Positions 15,224 to 18,773 of a stretch of 18,773 nt of DNA are shown in pieces. The DNA comes from CAYWTX01 sp964461295. Its GTDB lineage: Bacteria > Planctomycetota > Phycisphaerae > SM23-33. A model generated the notes under the pieces. The model ran no database searches. It was not told where the DNA came from and worked only from the letters and a program-made list of their open reading frames with translations. The DNA lies in the NCBI GenBank assembly GCA_964461295.1, contig CAYWTX010000501.1, forward strand, positions 1-18,773. The letters are read 5' to 3'. Made by a program: the position numbers and the translations under genes. Every line of letters begins with the position of its first letter. The stretch's first letter is position 1.

Positions 15224-15645
15224 CGCTTGTCTCCTTGTGGGTTGGATTCAGGTTCGATCCCGGGCGGGTACGGCGCCCAGGGTCCGTTGGTTCCCAGACG
15301 CAGGAAGACCCAGGGGCCCTTGCCGCCGGCGAAGCTCTTCACGAACATGCCGATGAAGTCGCCGCCGAAGATCTTCTGCCAGTCGGACAAGATGGCTTCC
15401 TGCTTGGGCGTGGGAACGCCGTGGGTGACCAGCGCCAGGTGGTTGGGCCCATCGGTCGAGTAGACGAGGAAGTGGAAGGCGCCGATGTTACTGCCGGCGA
15501 AGATGGCCTTCTTCGCTTCATCGACCGCCACGTAGGGCAACGGCAGCCCGCGGCGGATGTGCGCCCGGACGACCTTGGGCTGCACCTTCAGCAGCTTCGC
15601 CGCCGCCGCGACCGTCAGCGACCGGATGTCCAGTTCCTCGCTCAT
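15220..15645 (-). CDS. HTH-like N-terminus fused to an unknown domain
   Basis: 141 aa from the ATG at 15645 (GGGGGAG upstream); the open frame extends further, but that part lacks support. Residues 1-33 (MSEELDIRSLTVAAAAKLLK, then VQPKVVRAHIRRGLP) look like a DNA-binding helix-turn-helix of the excisionase/MerR type. The rest (FHFLVYSTDGPNHLALVTHG, then WQKIFGGDFIGMFVKSF) is unfamiliar. The first seven codons are nearly identical to those of the gene at 16172-16447, indicating a duplicated 5' module. It is first in the coupled run that continues to 13037 and could regulate it; this is inference. Confidence 0.55.
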   Translation of the reverse strand: MSEELDIRSLTVAAAAKLLKVQPKVVRAHIRRGLPLPYVAVDEAKKAIFAGSNIGAFHFLVYSTDGPNHLALVTHGVPTPKQEAILSDWQKIFGGDFIGMFVKSFAGGKGPWVFLRLGTNGPWAPYPPGIEPESNPQGDKR

Positions 15646-15670
15646 GCTCACCGGCTCCCCCGTGGGCCAC

Positions 15671-15699
15671 TTGCCGCCGCTCCGCCGGCGTGATATGCT
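15671..15699 (+). promoter_or_regulatory. Promoter-like sequence for the inverted gene
   Basis: TTGCCG (15671-15676), a 17-bp spacer and TATGCT (15694-15699), preceded by TG one base upstream (extended -10). It lies between the divergent genes at 15645 (minus) and 15723 (plus) and would drive the plus-strand gene. Confidence 0.5.
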
Positions 15700-15722
15700 C
15701 TTAATCGAAGAGAGATGGGACA

Positions 15723-16166
15723 TTGACTCCGACCCAGCCGTTCATCTCGATGAGAGTTGTGTACGATGACGATGATCTCATTGAGATCGAGATTTGCCCT
15801 TCCGTGAAGGGCTGGACTGCTGCCGCCAGAGTCTATGCGTCGGCCCAGCAGACCGCTGAAAGCGCTCGGCCTCTGAGAGAATGGGTATCGCGCCCGGTCC
15901 AACCGTTCGCACTGGACATCGGCGGCGTGAATGGCGTCAATGGTTGGGCTTGCCTTCGGTTCTATATTATTGACAAGTCCGGGCACGTCACATGCCACCT
16001 TCAGTTGGCAAGTATGGTTCTCGACGAGCCTCAGGAGGAAGATACCTGGCGCCTCTCGTTGGAAATGCGTACAGAGCCCGCCCTGATTGACAGCTTCGTG
16101 CAGGAATTGGAGTCGATGGCGGCCGATCGGGCCGGAGAAGCGGTTCTTCGCGGGGTCCTGCGGTAG
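15723..16166 (+). CDS. Conserved hypothetical protein (inverted accessory gene)
   Basis: 147 aa if it starts at the TTG (15723), or 138 aa from the ATG at 15750; GAGAGATGG just upstream of the TTG favours the longer form. It is one compact domain, for example YDDDDLIEIEICPSVKGWTA, then LRFYIIDKSGHVTCHLQLAS, then WRLSLEMRTEPALIDSFVQE. The alternating strands and the closing acidic helix resemble small bacterial proteins of unknown function that I recall as immunity- or accessory-type genes, but I cannot name the family firmly. It runs opposite to all flanking genes, has its own promoter-like sequence and converges with the next gene leaving five bases between them. This is the behaviour of a cargo gene inside the element. 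The opposite-strand open frame over the same region is a shadow. Confidence 0.65.
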   Translation: MTPTQPFISMRVVYDDDDLIEIEICPSVKGWTAAARVYASAQQTAESARPLREWVSRPVQPFALDIGGVNGVNGWACLRFYIIDKSGHVTCHLQLASMVLDEPQEEDTWRLSLEMRTEPALIDSFVQELESMAADRAGEAVLRGVLR

Positions 16167-16171
16167 GCCGT

Positions 16172-16447
16172 TCATGCTGCTCCCTCCCGCGATGCAGCAT
16201 CGCCGCGATTGCTTGGCCAGACCTTTTCCGCTCGTCCCCTTGCCACGTCGTCCATGTTCTTGAGCTTGTCCGTCGGCGTGTACGCCGTCAGATACCGCGT
16301 CGGCAGCGTGTCCCAGGTGTACGCCCCGAGCAACCGGGCGACATCGACGTGCCGCTCAAGGATGGCCGTCTTGTGCGCCATCGCCCCAGACCGGAACTTC
16401 ACCGCCTCGGCGACGGATGGCGACCGGATGTCGAGTTCCTCGGCCAT
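16172..16447 (-). CDS. Small protein with EELDIRS N-terminus, probably degraded
   Basis: 91 aa. The start MAEELDIRSPSVAEAVKF copies the beginning of the HTH-like protein at 15645, but the helix-turn-helix is not completed. The rest reads HVDVARLLGAYTWDTLPTRY, then LTAYTPTDKLKNMDDVARGR. The LLG...TRYLT pattern weakly recalls the end of a tyrosine recombinase (LGH...RY), with the His replaced by Ala. I would not assign that. It probably is a fusion relic of two gene pieces, or a small mobile-element protein. It is co-directional with its neighbours and begins inside the longer reading of the preceding gene. Confidence 0.45.
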   Translation of the reverse strand: MAEELDIRSPSVAEAVKFRSGAMAHKTAILERHVDVARLLGAYTWDTLPTRYLTAYTPTDKLKNMDDVARGRAEKVWPSNRGDAASREGAA

Positions 16448-16763
16448 GGGCTACTTCTCGCAGGTCGTCATGCGCTTGCCGCAATGCCGGCAGGCCCAGG
16501 TGGCGGAGGCACTCCTCGAAGCCGCGCTGGCCGCTGGACTCGCCAGGCGGCAGCTTGCGGCGGGTACGCTTCGGCTTGTTCTCCTTCAGACGGTGGCAGA
16601 CTGCGCCGGGGCCGACGGGCTGTGCTGCGCATTGTGCGGCAAAGCAGCCCGGCCGGTCCAGCTTCCACTTCTCCAGGTCGGGGAAGTCGTAGGAACGCAC
16701 ACGGTCCCCGACTGAGATTGCTTGGGTTACAGGGCCCGAGTTGTTGGGTATGCTGTGAGGCAT
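16356..16763 (-). CDS. Small phage-like protein, probably frameshifted zinc finger
   Basis: 135 aa from the ATG at 16763, chosen because AAGGAG sits eight bases upstream, inside the end of the previous gene. The N-terminus SVGDRVRSYDFPDLEKWKLD is a type seen in phage-like small proteins. Towards the end this frame loses normal codon use and overlaps the next gene by 92 bases. Another frame then reads WACRHCGKRMTTCEK and stops (16451-16453) three bases before the next ATG. That ending (CxxC then C, spacing normal for an operon) suggests the real protein ends in a zinc finger and a frameshift occurred near 16490-16505. Function unknown. Confidence 0.45.
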   Translation of the reverse strand: MPHSIPNNSGPVTQAISVGDRVRSYDFPDLEKWKLDRPGCFAAQCAAQPVGPGAVCHRLKENKPKRTRRKLPPGESSGQRGFEECLRHLGLPALRQAHDDLREVAHGRGTRHPVAIRRRGGEVPVWGDGAQDGHP

Positions 16764-16767
16764 GGGG

Positions 16768-16959
16768 TCAATCTCCTTCAAGCACGGGGTTTTCGATCAG
16801 GGCGTCGAGCACTTCGCGGATGGAGTCCGTCGAGGCCCGCGCGTCCTTGGGGTTGTCACATGCGAGCGTGAGGACCATCCTCTGCTCGCCCTTGAGAAGG
16901 CCGAGGAAGTACCGGCCCTTGATGTTCACCAGTTCCAGCACAATGGGGTCAAGTTCCAT
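16768..16959 (-). CDS. Small hypothetical protein
   Basis: 63 aa: MELDPIVLELVNIKGRYFLG, then LLKGEQRMVLTLACDNPKDA and an acidic helical end. It looks like one small alpha/beta domain and I do not recognise it. It starts three bases after the stop of the gene remnant behind the integrase, and its end contains the ribosome site of the following gene, so it is part of one minus-strand transcript. It probably belongs to the element's own small-gene set. Confidence 0.55.
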   Translation of the reverse strand: MELDPIVLELVNIKGRYFLGLLKGEQRMVLTLACDNPKDARASTDSIREVLDALIENPVLEGD

Positions 16960-16962
16960 GGC

Positions 16963-17118
16963 TCAATCCTCCCCGATCAACATCACTGTCAAAACAGGCT
17001 CGGCGTCGTCGCCGGGGCCGATGAGCGCGTAGAGTTCCACGCCGTTGACGGTGAAGTCGGCCCGATCGGTGGTCTTTCCGGCGGCGATGTCCTTCTGGAC
17101 GGCCTTCCCGCGTTCGTC
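16963..17118 (-). pseudogene. C-terminal remnant of a small gene fused behind the integrase
   Basis: In a frame different from the integrase the minus strand reads GKAVQKDIAAGKTTDRADFT, then VNGVELYALIGPGDDAEPVL, then TVMLIGED and stop. Codon use is good and the ending couples tightly to the next gene (start at 16959). There is no ATG, and the upstream frame is closed by a stop near 17146. It therefore appears to be the tail of a small gene whose start was removed by the same deletion that removed the integrase C-terminus. Confidence 0.5.
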
Positions 17119-18254
17119 AGCCGCTTCATCATCGCGGCCTTGCTCTCACGCTTCCCGTCGGGCCCAATGCCCGGCCGCAGGTGGTCAGGGAGAGGGAAGG
17201 CTCGATCGCAGGCATAGTAGATTGCGCGAGTGTAGCTCCCCCGAGTGTAGTGATCGCCCGGCTTCCTCTGTGGCTGGGCCATCCGCTTGGAGCCCACGGT
17301 ATTCCCGCAGGACAAGGGCGTCTTGCGGGCGGCTGTGAGTCGGGCCCGACGTTCGGCCTCCGCTTCGGCCGGGCTGAACAGGTAGGCGTCCAGCGGCCTG
17401 CCGTCCATGAAGGACCTGATGATGTCCTCTGCCCTGGGGCCGAAGATGATCAACCGGTTTCTCTCCAGGTAGGCCGTCTTATGCTCATCGGGCCGGTAGA
17501 CCCAGAGGTCCGGCAGTTCATCCGTACGCAGGTCCATGGTCCGCAGCTTGAACAGCTCTCCGCCGCGGGCGCCAGTGAGAAGCTGCAAGTCGATCATCGC
17601 CTCCACCTGGCGGCTGACGTAGGGGCGGACCGCATCGACCATCTCCATCGATACCGGTTTGACCGGCGCCGTTTCCCGAGCTGCGCACCGGCCACGCTTC
17701 AACGGCTCCATGGTCGCCAGTTGCTGATGGATCGTAGCGGGCAGCATCTCCTGGCCGGCCGCCCACCCGAACATCCGGCACAGCCGCGAAACCTGGTGGT
17801 TGATGTACTTCCGCGACCACGGCAGCCGGGGCGGGTCGGCCTTCTGGTCGCCGCAGATCATCTGCTCGCGAAGGAAGCGAAGTTTCTTGGGGCCAAACTC
17901 CTCGGCGGGTGTCTGGCCGAAGAACTGGCGCATCAACCGAAGGACCACCTTGATGCACTGCGACTCCTGGCTGCGGTAGTAGGCGTCGCAGTGCTTCCAG
18001 TACGCCAGGGCAAGCTCGGAGACAGTCAACTGCTGCCGCGTATCCCCGGCATGTCCGGCGGGGAACTCCGGGAGCCTGCGATCGCCTGACTCCCACTCGG
18101 CCAGGAGCCGGTGGTAGAGTTGCTTGCTTTCGGGACTGTCGTAGGGACCGAGGTAGTAGTCCCGTCGGACCTTCGTCCTCGAATCCGTCAGCGTGACGAT
18201 GGCGGCTCTTCTATCGTCGCGTCTTCGGTAGGCGGGTGTCTTCTGCTGCTTCAT
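16989..18254 (-). pseudogene. Tyrosine integrase lacking its catalytic C-terminus
   Basis: 421 aa as read, start at 18254 with AAGGAG eight bases upstream. Residues 1-65 are an arm-type DNA-binding domain (RRDYYLGPYDSPESKQLYHR), 75-175 a core-binding domain, and the catalytic domain begins about 200. Arg230 in LTGARGGELFKL and Lys259 in DEHKTAYLERNRLI are the first Arg and the beta-hairpin Lys of the active site. After HYTRGSYTRAIYYACDRAFP and MMKRLT (about residue 380) the expected His-x-x-Arg, His/Trp and Tyr nucleophile segment is missing. Residues 381-421 are an out-of-frame reading of a different gene. The protein should not recombine DNA. It lies 117 bp from the 3' end of tRNA-Gly, the classic position of an integrase next to its attachment site. 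Confidence 0.75.
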
Positions 18255-18277
18255 CTGCGGTGCTCCTTGCGGCTGTT

Positions 18278-18296
18278 GCGCGGTCTAAGACCGCGC
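18278..18296. promoter_or_regulatory. Perfect 19-bp palindrome in the integrase leader
   Basis: GCGCGGTCTAAGACCGCGC: two 9-base arms around one central base. It lies 24-42 bases upstream of the integrase ATG, with no T-run, so an operator or regulator site is more likely than a terminator. Confidence 0.55.
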
Positions 18297-18330
18297 ATCT
18301 TTCGCCTCAGGCTGCACCGCCGACGCCGGC

Positions 18331-18353
18331 GGGTTGTCCTAATTTCAGGACCC
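18331..18353. repeat. Hairpin-forming inverted repeat between tRNA and integrase
   Basis: GTCCT (18336-18340) and AGGAC (18347-18351) enclose AATTTC, with GGG and CCC outside. It sits 18 bases past the tRNA 3' end. Without a T-run it is a weak terminator candidate; it may also be an integrase-related site. Confidence 0.35.
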
Positions 18354-18370
18354 AGCGTAACTTACAATAA

Positions 18371-18441
<71 letters not shown>

Positions 18442-18575
18442 GCAGGCAAAGTTGAATCGTGTAATTACCGATCAGCAAAGTCGTTACGCTCATGGATGCC
18501 GTTGCTGTTGCTCTCGTCTGATCTCGCCCAACCGCGACTAATCTCGGAGTTTCGGACGCATACTGAGGCGATCTC

Positions 18576-18604
18576 TTGCAGGCCGAAGGCTGCCTTTGTA
18601 TCAC
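18576..18604 (+). promoter_or_regulatory. Possible promoter of the partial plus-strand gene
   Basis: TTGCAG (18576-18581), a 17-bp spacer and TATCAC (18599-18604), about 36 bases before the ATG at 18640. Confidence 0.35.
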
Positions 18605-18639
18605 TGAAAGCGACTTCGACCGTCAACAAGGAGACCGAG

Positions 18640-18773
18640 ATGGCCGGCAAACGAAAGCCACCAAAGCTGCGCACCAAGGATGGATGTTTTGTTGCGAACA
18701 TCTACAAACCTGACGGTAAGCGTTCCACCATCAGCTTCGGCACAATTGGCACACGAACTGAAGGGGGATCCAT
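18640..18773 (+). CDS. Partial gene, probably N-terminus of a second integrase
   Basis: The first 44 codons are present; the gene runs off the window. AAGGAG at 18628-18633 supports the ATG at 18640. The product starts MAGKRKPPKLRTKDGCFVAN and continues IYKPDGKRSTISFGTIGTRT. This basic, short-stranded pattern (a DG-x-x-x-x-x-I turn, then GKR-x-x-x-x-FGT) is what the arm-type DNA-binding domain of tyrosine integrases looks like. If so, tRNA-Gly lies between two divergently placed integrase genes. With only 44 residues the call is tentative. Confidence 0.45.
   Translation, partial: MAGKRKPPKLRTKDGCFVANIYKPDGKRSTISFGTIGTRTEGGS

Overview
This is a GC-rich window, most likely from a planctomycete (a Phycisphaerae-type or related environmental lineage). 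The evidence is secreted PQQ-like beta-propellers, a Tat-exported sulfatase, a DUF1593 lipoprotein, an FG-GAP propeller protein and scarce Shine-Dalgarno sites in part of the window. The assignment rests on recognising families by eye, not on a search.

Layout. Positions 1-949 hold no convincing gene. Positions 950-5632 are a minus-strand operon of exported proteins: a 634-aa PQQ-like propeller, a second propeller split by a frameshift (3731-1990), and an SGNH-like protein with a DTH motif. Positions 5633-6101 are non-coding. Positions 6102-7193 (minus) encode a phage-type putative antirestriction adenine methyltransferase with a cut-short Mom/GNAT-like tail. Positions 7535-12985 are an accessory block holding three plus-strand genes (FG-GAP protein, DUF1593 lipoprotein, sulfatase) and relics of at least two more. 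Its edges and internal junction carry four copies of a short dispersed repeat. Two broken gene pieces end at or next to the middle copy.

Positions 13037-18254 look like a decayed integrative element or prophage remnant. It is mostly one minus-strand run: DUF488, a small-terminase-like protein, an RFC/clamp-loader-type AAA+ ATPase with an N-terminal helical extension, a zinc-ribbon protein, an HTH-like protein, several small phage-like genes and a tyrosine integrase. Stops and starts overlap as ATGA at several junctions. One gene (15723-16166) runs against the others behind its own promoter-like sequence. The integrase starts 117 bp from the 3' end of a tRNA-Gly(CCC) gene (18371-18441), which would be the natural attachment site. 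However, the integrase has lost the C-terminal part carrying His-x-x-Arg and the tyrosine nucleophile. Beyond the tRNA a second gene, probably another integrase, starts on the plus strand and runs off the window, so this tRNA may be an integration hotspot.

Functionally the left part and the 7.6-12.7 kb block fit polysaccharide or sulfated-glycan scavenging. The right part is mobile-element machinery at several stages of decay. The most notable signals are the repeat that coincides with gene breakpoints, the coupled AAA+/small-terminase-like/DUF488 operon, and the catalytically incomplete integrase beside the tRNA.
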